Assembly: GCF_000819725.1 (NCBI RefSeq)
Contig: NZ_CDDH01000012.1
Coordinates: 1-64,000, forward strand
Direction: 5' to 3'
From: Aeromonas australiensis
GTDB lineage: Bacteria; Pseudomonadota; Gammaproteobacteria; Enterobacterales; Aeromonadaceae
DNA: 64,000 bases
A model generated the notes under the pieces. It was given only the letters and a program-made list of their open reading frames with translations. It did not search any database and was not told the DNA's origin. Of this stretch, positions 9,601-18,237 are shown one piece after another (position 1 is the stretch's first letter; every line of letters begins with the position of its first letter). The position numbers were made by a program, and so were the translations under genes.

Positions 9601-11498
9601 TCAAGGTTGAGGATCTGGAAGGGGAGCGGCTTTCCCCCCTCTACCCGATCCGCCACAAAATCGGCCTTGAGCGCCGGCCACTGGCTGCCCGCGGGCCAGC
9701 CATACTGGGTGCGGCTGCGATTGACGGCGCGGCCGCCGGGCTCGGCGAGGGAGACCCGATAGGCCACCTCCAGCGGCCCGAGCACGCGCACTCCATCGAG
9801 CTCATCGGTAAGCGAAAACGTCCCCTGCCCCTGCGCGTTGAGGGTGAGACTGCGCGCCTCAAGATCCTTGGCCTGCTCGGCGAGCAGTACGTCACCCAGG
9901 GTGAACTCCTGCCACTGGGTAAAGGGCATGGTAGCGCGGCTGATTTTCACCTCCGCCTTCGCCTTGGTGCTGCTCGCGGGCGCACCGTAGAGATAGTCCC
10001 CCTGCAGTGGCAGGGTGAGGGCGGCGTCCAAATCCGTCACTTCACCATCCGGCCCCTTGCCAAGCTGCAGTTTGAGCCGCTCCGGCAAAAACTCCTCCAC
10101 TAAAAAGGGCCACTCGAAGCGGCTGCCGGCAGCGGTCTTGAGGTTGATGGTCCAGCGCCCGAGCGGCGCATCATCCGGCAGACGCAGACCGTAGTGGGCC
10201 GCCCCCAAATTGTCCGGCAGCAGCCGTTTCTGTTCGAGCAGCTGGCCGTCCGGCTGTTTCACCTCCAGCTCTACCGCCATGCCCGGCAGCAGCTGGCCAT
10301 CTTGGCCCTTGAGCAGGATCTGACTGTCGAGCCGCTCGCCGGGGCGATAGAGGTCACGCCCGCTAAACAGATAGAGCTGCTGGGCCTGCCAGGGCTGGGT
10401 GCCGAGATCGAAGGTGGAGAGATCGAGCGCAGCCCCATCGAGGCGCAGCACCGCCAGATGGGTGCCCTGTTCGGCCAGCAGCAGGCGGGCCCCCTGCACC
10501 TGGTCGAAGCGACGGTGGCCACGGTTGTCGGTCTGTTGCACCTGCAGCCGGTTGCCCTTCTCGTCGAGCAGGGAGAGCTGCACATCCTTGAGGGGGTCGG
10601 CGCTGGCCAGGGAGCTGACGAACACCTCCAGCTGATCGCGGTAACGGCGGGCACTGAGCCCCATGTCGCTCACCGCGAAATAGGTGGTCTCCTTGCGCCA
10701 GTCGTAGTTGCCAAGGGGGGACATCACCGCAAAGTAGACGCCAGCCTCCGCCAGTTGCGGCTCCTTGACGTTGATAAGGCGGGTCTCGCGCCGGTTGGCA
10801 TCAAGCTCCAGGGCGTAGCGGCCGCTGAATACCCGCTTGGCCCGCTGGGTGATCTGCTCAAGCTCCCAGTTGCCCATGCCGGCACCGGGGCGATATTCCG
10901 CCAGGAAACGGGGCAGATATTCCGCATCGACCCGAAAGAAATCGATATTGACCTCGTCCACGTTGACCGCGCTGATGGGCAGGCGAAGTTCCTGACGAAG
11001 TGGCAATACCATGCCGCTGGCGCTAAACGACGCGCCCGCCTCCAGCGGCCGGGTTTTGAGGGTCCAGCTCTGAGGGGATGGGCCCAACCCCGCCTTGAGG
11101 CTCACCTCATAACGTTTATTGGGCTGAACATTCGGGAAATAGAGGGTGCGGCCATCGTCGGCGAGGATCCACTCCCCCTGCAGCTGCTTGCCCCCTTCAC
11201 TGACCGAGAGCCAGCTCTGCCAGTTGGCCTTGGGCGCCAGGGTGCCGGAGAAGACCAGCGCCAGCGCCGGGGCATCGCGATATTGACGGGCATTGGCCTG
11301 TACCACAGTCGTTGGTGCGCCTGCTTCCTGTTGCGCAGTGGATTCTGTGGTCGGTACTTGGCTGGCGGGCTTGTCAGGGCCGCAACCAGACAGCAAACCA
11401 ACCACCCCGCAAAGCAGCAGGGTCGACCAGCGGCGGCGCAGAGCGCCGATTCCAGCGGCAGAGCAGTGAAAAGCAGAGGGAGAGTCGAAGAGGCGCAT
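6615..11498 (-). CDS. yfhM: Bacterial alpha-2-macroglobulin lipoprotein (YfhM type)
   Basis: A very large (1627-residue) periplasmic protein. The N-terminus is a lipoprotein signal with lipobox LLSGC; many beta-sandwich macroglobulin domains follow. The thioester motif CLEQ is encoded at 7998-8009 (Cys about residue 1164) in PYACLEQTLSRAWPYLL, so this is the thioester-forming, protease-trapping class. C-terminal helices (the thioester domain) and a receptor-binding-like domain complete it. In the known model such proteins trap attacking proteases at breached envelopes while the linked PBP1C repairs the wall. Start chosen at ATG 11498 in front of the signal peptide; upstream in-frame starts would lengthen it by up to 26 residues. 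The stop lies 10 bases before pbpC. Confidence 0.93.
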   Translation of the reverse strand: MRLFDSPSAFHCSAAGIGALRRRWSTLLLCGVVGLLSGCGPDKPASQVPTTESTAQQEAGAPTTVVQANARQYRDAPALALVFSGTLAPKANWQSWLSVSEGGKQLQGEWILADDGRTLYFPNVQPNKRYEVSLKAGLGPSPQSWTLKTRPLEAGASFSASGMVLPLRQELRLPISAVNVDEVNIDFFRVDAEYLPRFLAEYRPGAGMGNWELEQITQRAKRVFSGRYALELDANRRETRLINVKEPQLAEAGVYFAVMSPLGNYDWRKETTYFAVSDMGLSARRYRDQLEVFVSSLASADPLKDVQLSLLDEKGNRLQVQQTDNRGHRRFDQVQGARLLLAEQGTHLAVLRLDGAALDLSTFDLGTQPWQAQQLYLFSGRDLYRPGERLDSQILLKGQDGQLLPGMAVELEVKQPDGQLLEQKRLLPDNLGAAHYGLRLPDDAPLGRWTINLKTAAGSRFEWPFLVEEFLPERLKLQLGKGPDGEVTDLDAALTLPLQGDYLYGAPASSTKAKAEVKISRATMPFTQWQEFTLGDVLLAEQAKDLEARSLTLNAQGQGTFSLTDELDGVRVLGPLEVAYRVSLAEPGGRAVNRSRTQYGWPAGSQWPALKADFVADRVEGGKPLPFQILNLDEQGQPVAGSVKVRLINEYRDYYWHYADGEGWKYEFNSQPYLEQEQTLQLDGKGPTPLTLQLAAGWYRLEVENSQGHQSSLRVEIGRYAWGGGGEQARPDKIAITLDKRAYQAGDKAKVTLVAPRPGKGLLLVEDGDGLRWWQRIELKGADGDAKDARGEFEIPVSPEWLRHDLHISAQIAAPDSASRPVGKQQGQSLRSVGLVPLTLDREARRLPLTLSAPDKAVPLTRLEVTATSTPNSQGRVVLAAVDRGVLNISDYQPLDPFEIFFGRKRFAQDLFDNYGQVIPPQDGKLARLNYGGDRASLKKGGALESRVEIAALWSGEVSFDQQGKALIPLELPNFNGELALMALAWNEQQVGEAERAVKVVAPLVAEIGWPRFGARGDETRALVQLRNMSGEDQTLSLVWTLNGGLKAHGELPGTLSLKNGEEQWLTLPLTVTGASGVASLQLAASGKDFAISRDWTLPLRSPWPAETRQRYQMLAPGQQMSFAPAELAGLDPTNLQGLLSLSGTPPWDPATQWQALADYPYACLEQTLSRAWPYLLTTADERAAWSKPAEGKKAASEADLQRALLQRLQRLQLPSGGFGLWDGRSDEEQWLTAYAADYLLARKEAGDAVPEAMLNQALNRLQSYLTDSQYGERWSSAPEHSRLAYQAYSAYVLARVGKAPLATLRLIWEQQADHARSGLPLLHLSLALSAMGDEQSAAKVLSRALATERGDDYLGDYGSPLRDQALELALLRQHKLAAERWPDLSAKVADTLAHRQWLSTQERLALLRLARFDPAVDWQAGVASSSGSDALNGSAPLLLGAPEALAASAVTNEGKGSLYVQRTLVGYPEQAPARISKGMSVTRSWFNSDGQRFDPAKVKVGDLVVVRLNVSSESAVPDALLVEMVPAGFELENPALGNSIKLEELSIEGKPAWQSEWNDYLKHQAFRDDRYTAALDLSEGSNQQLVYLMRAVTPGRYQVPPTQVEDMYRPELRAVGEDIHEVRISE

Positions 11499-11626
11499 AG
11501 GTTCCATCCCGAGTTGGAGCGCTGCAAACGCAGCGTGGCTGGAAACAGGATAAGGCATCCTGCTCACCCGACACAAAGCTCATTACCCGAATGGGCACAA
11601 TTCCGCGCCCCTACTGCACGAGAATC

Positions 11627-11656
11627 CCCTTGCCCACTGATCCAGTGCGGCAAGGG
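11627..11656 (-). terminator. Probable terminator after the DedA gene
   Basis: CCCTTGC and GCAAGGG form a 7-bp stem around an internal ACTG/CAGT pairing, just downstream of the DedA stop. No strong T-run, so moderate support. Confidence 0.45.
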
Positions 11657-11663
11657 TTGTCAT

Positions 11664-12323
11664 CTAGTCGTGGCTGGTCTCGTTTTTTGCTCCGCCTTTG
11701 AACCAGCGAAACAGGATGGCCATGACGGCCGCCAGAAACAGCACCAGCGAGGTAATCAGCAGCGCCCGGGTCAACAGTTCGCTGTGGTGGAGAAAGAAGG
11801 GAGTATTCATCGCCAGTTTGCCTACCAAACTGAGGCAGAGCGCCCACATAAAGGCACTGGCAAAGCTGGCCACACTCATGCGCAGCACATTTAGTCGGCC
11901 AATTCCCATCAACATGGGAGTCAGCACTCGCACAAACGGGATAAAACGGGAGGAGAACATCGCCAGAAAACCGTACTTTTGCAGCAGCCGGGTCGCCTTG
12001 GGCAGGCTGTCAGGGGGGAGCATCCGCTCGATATGATCCATAAAGCGGGTGCGCTGCAGTGCCCGCCCCTGCCAGTAGGCGAGCACAGATCCTATGCCAG
12101 CAGCCAACGGCAGATAGATAAGGGTCACTTCGGGGCCAAATACTCCCATGCCCACCAGCCCCCCGGCCAGCAGCACCAGACTGTCTCCCGGAAGAGGCAT
12201 AAAGACAAAAGCGGACTCAAGCAGCAGCACCAATATCAGGCAGCCGATCAGCAGATGCACCGCCTGCATCTGAACCAGGGCGTCAAAATCCTGATGCCAA
12301 ATGGCCATCAGCATATCCAACAT
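11664..12323 (-). CDS. DedA family membrane protein
   Basis: A 219-residue inner-membrane protein with about five hydrophobic segments. DedA (VTT domain) signatures are visible: ESAFVFMPLPGDSLVLLAG, then YWQGRALQR, and the conserved FSSRFIPFVRVLTPMLMG with its essential arginines. Members act as lipid carriers/scramblases (for example undecaprenyl phosphate recycling) and need proton motive force. The start ATG 12323 follows AGGGAG; the frame is open further upstream but without a family-like N-terminus. Confidence 0.88.
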   Translation of the reverse strand: MLDMLMAIWHQDFDALVQMQAVHLLIGCLILVLLLESAFVFMPLPGDSLVLLAGGLVGMGVFGPEVTLIYLPLAAGIGSVLAYWQGRALQRTRFMDHIERMLPPDSLPKATRLLQKYGFLAMFSSRFIPFVRVLTPMLMGIGRLNVLRMSVASFASAFMWALCLSLVGKLAMNTPFFLHHSELLTRALLITSLVLFLAAVMAILFRWFKGGAKNETSHD

Positions 12324-12475
12324 GTCACTCTCCCTACTACACGGTTCATGTTCCAAGATGCACGATTTATAACGCCCCTCCCCTGAACAAAACGTTAATT
12401 TTGTCCGGCATGGGAAATAAAGTGTGTCGAAATATTGCTGCAATTAGGGGATGCAAGGAGGGCAAACAGCAGAGA

Positions 12476-12514
12476 TAAAAAGCCCCTCATCTTGCACGCA
12501 CAAGGGAGAGGGGC
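12476..12514 (-). terminator. Terminator after the CoA-disulfide reductase gene
   Basis: GCCCCTC (12482-12488) pairs with GAGGGGC (12508-12514), with a further CTTG/CAAG stem inside; the minus strand continues into TTTTT. Confidence 0.75.
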
Positions 12515-12537
12515 AAACAGGCACAGAAATAAAACGG

Positions 12538-14226
12538 TTACTCGGCGGTGGCCATCTGCCAGGTTTTAAAGCCGCCGGAGAGATTCTTCACTTTAAAGCC
12601 GTGCTGGCTCAGCAAGCGGCAGGCGACATGGCCGCGTAGCCCGACCTGACAGCTGATCAGCAGCTCTTTCTCTTTGGGCAACTCATGGAGGCGACCACGC
12701 AACTCGTCGAGGGGGATATGCAGCGCCCCCGGAATGCGGCCCAGCTTGTCGAGCTCGGGGCCATTGCGCACATCCACCACCAGCTGATGGGAGTGACGAG
12801 CCTCAACCTCGGCCACATGGCAGAGCAGGGTGTCCCCCTTCAGGTGGTTGCTTGCCACAAAGCCCGCCATATTGATCACATCCTTGGCTGAGCCGAACGG
12901 CGGCGCATAGGTAAGCTCCAGATCCTGCAGGTCAAACACGGTGAGACCGGCGCGCTGGGCCACCGCCAGCACGTCGATGCGCTTGTCGATACCATCCTTG
13001 CCGATGGCCTGGGCGCCGTAAATCTTGCCATCCGGGGCAAACAGCAGCTTGAGGCTGACCGGATGGGCACCGGGGTAGTAACCGGCGTGGCTGCCCGGGT
13101 GGACATAGACCTTCTCGAACGGCAATCCCAGTTGCACCAGTCGCTTCTCGTTGAGGCCAGTGCTGGCCACCGCCAGATCAAACAGCTTGCAGATGGCGGT
13201 CCCTTGCGTCTTCTTGTAGGTTTCAGCTCGGCCCAGCATGTTGTCGGCGGCGATGCGCCCCTGCCGGTTGGCGGGGCCCGCCAGCGGGATCAGCACAGCT
13301 TCGCCGGTGACGAAGTCAATCTCTTCCACCGCATCCCCCACCGCGTAGATAAAGGGATCCGAGGTACGCATCCCGGCATCCACCTTGATGCCGCCCCGTG
13401 GCCCCAGCTCCAGCCCCGCCTTGGCGGCGAGCAGGGTTTCCGGCTTGACGCCGATGGCGAGGATCAAGAGACCGGTATCAAGATGGGAACCGTCATTGAG
13501 GGTCAGGCGCAGGCCACCGCTTTTGGCGGTCGGTACGGCGGAGGTCTTCTCGGCTGGCAGATCCAGACTCTCGATGGCGGTGAGGCCGGTGCGCAGGCGC
13601 AGGTCGATCCCCTCTTCCCGGATGCGGGCATGGAGCATGTTGGCCATCTCTTTGTCCACCGGCGCCATCACCTGATCGGCCAGCTCCAGCAGGGTAACCT
13701 CCAGCTTGCGCTGGTGCAGCGCCTCCATCATCTCCAACCCGATAAAGCCGCCGCCCACCACGGTAACGTGGCGTGGCTGATCATGGTGAAGAGAGGCCAG
13801 GATCCGGTCCATGTCCGGGATATTGCGCAGGGTATGGACACGGGGGCTGTCGATACCGGGGAAAGGAGGACGGATCGGCGCAGCCCCCGGGCTCAGCAGC
13901 AGCACATCGTAATGCTCGCGCAGCTCTTCACCGGTTTGCAGGTTGCGCACCAGCAAGGTCTTGCCCGCCTTGTCGATCTCGATTACATCGTGGAAAACCC
14001 GCACATCGACGTTGAAACGGCGCTTGAAACTCTGGGGAGTCTGCAGCAGCAAGGCATCCCGGTCGGGGATATCCCCCCCGATGTGGTAGGGCAAACCGCA
14101 GTTGGCGAAGCTGACAAACTCGCCCCGCTCGAACATCACGATCTCGGCCTCTTCACTCAAACGACGGGCACGAGCCGCCGCCGAGGCGCCCCCCGCGACA
14201 CCGCCGATAATCAGGATCCGTTTCAT
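12538..14226 (-). CDS. cdr: CoA-disulfide reductase with C-terminal rhodanese domain
   Basis: A 562-residue flavoprotein. Residues 1-320 form the FAD/NAD(P)H two-domain fold (IIGGVAGGASAAARARR; second Rossmann motif VVGGGFIGLEM). The single redox Cys43 in FVSFANCGLPYHIGG defines the CoA-disulfide/persulfide reductase subgroup. A dimerisation domain follows, then a rhodanese domain with catalytic Cys526 in ISCQVGLRGH. Such fusions reduce CoA disulfide, CoA-persulfide or polysulfide and handle sulfane sulfur in the cytoplasm. The start at ATG 14226 is set by GAGGAG 8 bases upstream. A palindromic operator lies in its promoter, suggesting repression relieved by sulfur species. Confidence 0.9.
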   Translation of the reverse strand: MKRILIIGGVAGGASAAARARRLSEEAEIVMFERGEFVSFANCGLPYHIGGDIPDRDALLLQTPQSFKRRFNVDVRVFHDVIEIDKAGKTLLVRNLQTGEELREHYDVLLLSPGAAPIRPPFPGIDSPRVHTLRNIPDMDRILASLHHDQPRHVTVVGGGFIGLEMMEALHQRKLEVTLLELADQVMAPVDKEMANMLHARIREEGIDLRLRTGLTAIESLDLPAEKTSAVPTAKSGGLRLTLNDGSHLDTGLLILAIGVKPETLLAAKAGLELGPRGGIKVDAGMRTSDPFIYAVGDAVEEIDFVTGEAVLIPLAGPANRQGRIAADNMLGRAETYKKTQGTAICKLFDLAVASTGLNEKRLVQLGLPFEKVYVHPGSHAGYYPGAHPVSLKLLFAPDGKIYGAQAIGKDGIDKRIDVLAVAQRAGLTVFDLQDLELTYAPPFGSAKDVINMAGFVASNHLKGDTLLCHVAEVEARHSHQLVVDVRNGPELDKLGRIPGALHIPLDELRGRLHELPKEKELLISCQVGLRGHVACRLLSQHGFKVKNLSGGFKTWQMATAE

Positions 14227-14258
14227 CTGCAAGACTCCTCATACATGATAATGGGTTA

Positions 14259-14288
14259 TAAATTAGATCTTTCTAATTTAGATTTCAA
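14259..14288 (-). promoter_or_regulatory. Promoter with palindromic operator for the CoA-disulfide reductase gene
   Basis: On the minus strand, TTGAAA (14283-14288), a 17-bp spacer and TAATTT (14260-14265) form a plausible sigma-70 promoter. A perfect 8-bp inverted repeat, TAAATTAG (14259-14266) and CTAATTTA (14273-14280) with a 6-bp centre, covers the -10 box and spacer. A repressor bound there would block RNA polymerase. Sulfide/persulfide-sensing ArsR-family regulators commonly control such genes, but the regulator itself is not in this window. Confidence 0.6.
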
Positions 14289-14361
14289 TGAAATTTTGTT
14301 TCGCACCATTTTGCAGTATTCTTGCTACCCCGACGGTTGCTTAACAGGATGTTGTTTGTTC

Positions 14362-17298
14362 ATGTCGTCTACCGCACTCAGTCATCTTCCTCCTGCCCGC
14401 CAGACGCCACTCTTTTTCCGGCTGGATCGGCGCAGTCAACGGCTGGTCGCCTTGACCGACGTGATGCAAACCCCGCTCTACTGGCTCGACGAGCCGCGCG
14501 CCCCCTGGCCTGCCCAGTTACCCGATGCCCTGCGCCTGCCTATCGAGCAACTGCTGACCAACGGCTATGGCGGCCAGATCACAGTCCGCTTTGCCAGTCA
14601 GCGATGGCATATCGCCCTCGCTCACGAGCAGGAGGGCTTCTGGCTTATCTGCCTGCAGACCCAGCGCCAGGCTCCGGTGGCCGATCTGGCACTGCAACTG
14701 CCACGTCTCAGCCAGATGGCAAGCCAGCAACAGTATGCGCTCCTGCTGGAGACCCTTAAAGAGTGTATCGGGGCCGATCGGCTCATTCTCTGGCACTATC
14801 AGGCCAACGGCGAGCTGGGCTGCGAGCAGCTGACCCCTGTGTTCACTTTGGGGGTCGAGGCGCTCTACCCCATTCGTGGTGACAGCCGCTATATCCGCGC
14901 CCTGCGAACCCGCAAATCGTTGAGCTTCTCGGAAGCTGCCCACCAGCCGATGCTGAGCAATCACCTCTATCTGACCAGTGCCGGTGTGCGCTCACGCCTC
15001 GATGGCGCCCTGCTGGAGCAGGACAAGCTGTGCGGGGTGCTGAGTCTGGAATATCTCGACCCCACCCCCCTTAGCGAGGAGATGCTGCAACTGGTACGCA
15101 GCAGCGCCCAGCTGCTCGGCCACTGGCAACCGCAACCGGAAGAGCGCCGTACCGAGTTGGCCCTCCCGCCCGAGCTGCACCAACAGACCGGCATCGACTA
15201 CTGCAAGACCCTGGTAAGCTGGGCCATGAGCGCCAGCGGTGCCCGGGTGGGCTGGATCGGCGAGTTCCAACCCCGCGGTCAGGATCTCTGGATCATCCCC
15301 CGCTGCGTCATAAATGAAGAGATCTTCCCCACCCTCAAGCCCATCCAGCTCGACCCCGGCCCCGCTCAGGAGCTGTTCCAGCACGGTCAGGCCATCTATG
15401 TGGAAGATCTGCCCCTGCGCTATCCCAAGGCAACCCGGCTGCTGGCCCTCAATGCCAGCGCCTACATCGGCATTCCGCTTCATGGCCAGAGCGGCGCCCC
15501 CATTGGCCAGATCACCCTGCTGCTCGATACCCCCCTTGAGGCGCCCGAGCAGTTGCTGGATCTGTTGAGCAGCCAGCACGAGCGGGCCGCCATCGAGCTC
15601 AAGCGCCTCGCCGCCGACGATGCGCTGCGGCTGGCTGAGGTCGCCTTCAATACCCACGATGGACTGATCGTGATGGATCACAACGGCATCATCCTCAAGG
15701 TGAACCACTCCTTTAGCCGGATCACCGGATTTGGCGAGGTAGAGGTGATCGGTCACTCCATTCGCAAGCTGCGCCCCACCTACTACGGGGATCATCTCAA
15801 GGAAGATGTCAGCCGTACCGTCAACGAGCAGGCGTTCTGGCTCGGAGAAGAGCGCTGCCTGCACAAGGATGGTCACCTCTTTCCGGTGCGCTTGATGGTG
15901 AACGGGGTCAAGGATGAGCAGGGAGAGCTCAGCCACTTCATCTGCAGCTTCTACGACATCACTCAGGAAAAAGAGGCGGCCAGACACATCGAGCAGCTCG
16001 CCTACTACGACGATCTCTGTGGCCTGCACAACCGGCGCAGCCTCAACCATATTTTGCAGCAGACCCTGAGTGCCCCCAACGGCCAGTGGGGCGCCCTGCT
16101 GCTGGTCGATCTCGACAACTTCAAGTCGATCAACGACTCCCTCGGTCACATCTGCGGCGATTTGCTGCTGCAGGCCGTGGTGCAACGCTTCAAAGAGCTG
16201 CCCCAGGACAATCTGGTGCAGGCGCGCATCTCGGGGGATGAGTTTGCCCTGCTCTTTACCCAGCTGGGACAAGGGGAAGTCACCGCCAAAATTCTGGCAG
16301 AGCACTTCGCCCGCGAGCTGATGGGGCTGTTTCGCACCCCGTTCGACATCGGCGATCACAAGCTGCACTGCAGCGCCTCGGTGGGGATCAGCCTCTTCTC
16401 CGGCAACGAGACGGATCATCTGGTCCTGATGCAACAGGCTGACACCGCGACTCACATCGCCAAGCGGACAGGTCAGGGCAGCTACGTCTTCTTCACCGAG
16501 GCAATGGCCCAGCAGGAAAGAAACCGCCTGACCCTCACCAACCAGTTGCGCGATGCCCTGCGCCATCACGAACTACAACTGCACTATCAGCCCCAATACC
16601 GGGTCGACAATGGCTCGCTGTCGGGTATCGAGGCTCTGCTGCGCTGGCAGCGCTGCGACGGCACCATGGTGCCACCCGGGGAGTTCATTCCCATCGCCGA
16701 AGAGACCAGCCTGATCCTCGAGATCGGTTACTGGGTGATGAAGACCGCCTGCGCCCAATACAGCTTTTGGCTCAACCGCGGCCTGCTGATCCCCCATCTG
16801 TCGGTCAACGTCAGCGCCCGCCAGTTCCATACACAGGGCTTTGTGCAACAGGTGGAGTACATCTTGCGCGATACCGGCGTGCCTCCCTCCCGCCTGCTGC
16901 TGGAGGTGACCGAGTCGGTAGTGCTGGAGAATCGACGTGAGAGTATCGCCAGAATGCGCCAGCTCAAGGAGCTCGGCATCCTCATCTCCATCGATGACTT
17001 CGGCACCGGTTACTCGTCGCTGGCCTATCTGCGGGATCTGCCCGCCGATGAGGTGAAGCTGGACAGAAGCTTCATTCAGACCCTGGTACACAGCGAACAG
17101 GACAGAGCCATCGTCAAGGCGATCCTCGATCTGGCCCAGGTCTTCCGCTTTACCGTCACCGCCGAAGGGGTGGAAGAGGAGGCGCAGCTGGCCATCCTCA
17201 AAACACTAGGATGCCAGCATTATCAAGGGTTTCTCACCAGTCGGCCGCTCACCGTCAAGGGGCTGGAGCAGCTGCTTGGCAGCCGGACGCCGGACTAA
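14362..17298 (+). CDS. Sensor protein with PAS, GGDEF and EAL domains
   Basis: A 978-residue cytoplasmic-looking cyclic-di-GMP protein. Residues 1-410 hold poorly conserved sensory regions, including a GAF-like part around 270-400. A PAS domain starts near 420 (FNTHDGLIVMDHNGIIL). The GGDEF domain (about 545-715) has SGDEF at residue 624 instead of GGDEF and no RxxD inhibitory site. The EAL domain (about 730-975) keeps EALLRW at 757, VNVSARQF, DDFGTGYSS, VKLDRSF and AEGVEEE, so phosphodiesterase activity is likely; cyclase activity is uncertain. The frame is open far upstream but antisense to cdr; ATG 14362, with AGGAT upstream, is the sensible start. Confidence 0.88.
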   Translation: MSSTALSHLPPARQTPLFFRLDRRSQRLVALTDVMQTPLYWLDEPRAPWPAQLPDALRLPIEQLLTNGYGGQITVRFASQRWHIALAHEQEGFWLICLQTQRQAPVADLALQLPRLSQMASQQQYALLLETLKECIGADRLILWHYQANGELGCEQLTPVFTLGVEALYPIRGDSRYIRALRTRKSLSFSEAAHQPMLSNHLYLTSAGVRSRLDGALLEQDKLCGVLSLEYLDPTPLSEEMLQLVRSSAQLLGHWQPQPEERRTELALPPELHQQTGIDYCKTLVSWAMSASGARVGWIGEFQPRGQDLWIIPRCVINEEIFPTLKPIQLDPGPAQELFQHGQAIYVEDLPLRYPKATRLLALNASAYIGIPLHGQSGAPIGQITLLLDTPLEAPEQLLDLLSSQHERAAIELKRLAADDALRLAEVAFNTHDGLIVMDHNGIILKVNHSFSRITGFGEVEVIGHSIRKLRPTYYGDHLKEDVSRTVNEQAFWLGEERCLHKDGHLFPVRLMVNGVKDEQGELSHFICSFYDITQEKEAARHIEQLAYYDDLCGLHNRRSLNHILQQTLSAPNGQWGALLLVDLDNFKSINDSLGHICGDLLLQAVVQRFKELPQDNLVQARISGDEFALLFTQLGQGEVTAKILAEHFARELMGLFRTPFDIGDHKLHCSASVGISLFSGNETDHLVLMQQADTATHIAKRTGQGSYVFFTEAMAQQERNRLTLTNQLRDALRHHELQLHYQPQYRVDNGSLSGIEALLRWQRCDGTMVPPGEFIPIAEETSLILEIGYWVMKTACAQYSFWLNRGLLIPHLSVNVSARQFHTQGFVQQVEYILRDTGVPPSRLLLEVTESVVLENRRESIARMRQLKELGILISIDDFGTGYSSLAYLRDLPADEVKLDRSFIQTLVHSEQDRAIVKAILDLAQVFRFTVTAEGVEEEAQLAILKTLGCQHYQGFLTSRPLTVKGLEQLLGSRTPD

Positions 17299-17363
17299 AG
17301 GTGTAGGATCAATAGGGGTTTATGTAATAAAATAACGGCCTGCTCGAATCGTTGGAGTTGTTT

Positions 17364-18161
17364 ATGTCTGTCATTAATCGGATCCCTGCCGTTGAAATCA
17401 GCCAGCCAGCCGGAGCTCACGGCACCGTTGGCCGGATCCATTCCGTTGAAACCTGCGGCACTGTCGATGGTCCGGGGATACGCTTTATCGTATTCATGCA
17501 AGGCTGCCTGATGCGCTGCAAGTACTGCCACAATCGCGATACGTGGGATACCGAAGGTGGCCGCGAAGTGACGGTGCCGGAGTTGATGAGTGACATCACC
17601 AGCTATCGCCACTTCATGAATGCCTCCGGCGGTGGCGTGACAGCGTCCGGCGGTGAAGCCATGCTGCAACCGGCTTTTATTACCGAACTGTTTACCGCCT
17701 GCAAAGAGAAAGGGATCCACACCTGTCTCGACACCAACGGCTTCGTCCGTCATCTCGACGAACAGGTGGACCAGCTGCTCGAACAGACCGATCTGGTGCT
17801 GCTCGACATCAAACAGATCAATGACGAGAAACACATTCCGCTGACCCATGTCAGCAACAGATACACCCTGGAGTTTGCCCGCTATCTGGCGGCCAAAGGC
17901 AAGACCATGTGGATCCGCTACGTGGTGGTGCCGACCTGGAGCGACGACGACGAGAGCGCTGAAGGGCTGGGCCAGTTTATCGCCGAACTGGGCGAGAGCG
18001 TGGAGAAGGTGGAGCTGCTCCCCTACCATGAGTTGGGCAAACACAAGTGGGACGTACTGGGCGATACCTATGATCTGAACGGGATCAAGCCCCCCAGCAA
18101 GGAGACCATGGAACGGGTCAAGGGCATCCTCGGCAAGTACCACGACAACGTCAAATATTGA
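17364..18161 (+). CDS. pflA: Pyruvate formate-lyase activating enzyme
   Basis: A 265-residue radical SAM enzyme that installs the glycyl radical on pyruvate formate-lyase under anaerobiosis. The cluster-binding CxxxCxxC is CLMRCKYC near residue 50; [14 protein letters not shown] is the SAM-binding glycine motif; [11 protein letters not shown] and the C-terminal [12 protein letters not shown] are typical of PflA. ATG 17364 is preceded by GGAG. The structural gene pflB is not in this window, so here pflA is a separate transcription unit. Confidence 0.95.
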   Translation: MSVINRIPAVEISQPAGAHGTVGRIHSVETCGTVDGPGIRFIVFMQGCLMRCKYCHNRDTWDTEGGREVTVPELMSDITSYRHFMNASGGGVTASGGEAMLQPAFITELFTACKEKGIHTCLDTNGFVRHLDEQVDQLLEQTDLVLLDIKQINDEKHIPLTHVSNRYTLEFARYLAAKGKTMWIRYVVVPTWSDDDESAEGLGQFIAELGESVEKVELLPYHELGKHKWDVLGDTYDLNGIKPPSKETMERVKGILGKYHDNVKY

Positions 18162-18168
18162 TGGTAAA

Positions 18169-18192
18169 AGCAGGCTGACTCGTCAGCCTGCT
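18169..18192 (+). terminator. Terminator-like hairpin after pflA
   Basis: A perfect 10-bp stem (18169-18178 with 18183-18192, loop CTCG) begins 7 bases after the pflA stop. The T-run is poor on the plus strand. Confidence 0.55.
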
Positions 18193-18237
18193 CTGCTATG
18201 GGTCGGTCGGAAAGGCCGTCCGGACTCTACTGCATGA

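Noticed and set aside
13063-14361. Upstream extension of the GGDEF-EAL frame by 433 codons
   Set aside because: The extension is antisense to cdr and has no domain; the cdr promoter lies within it.
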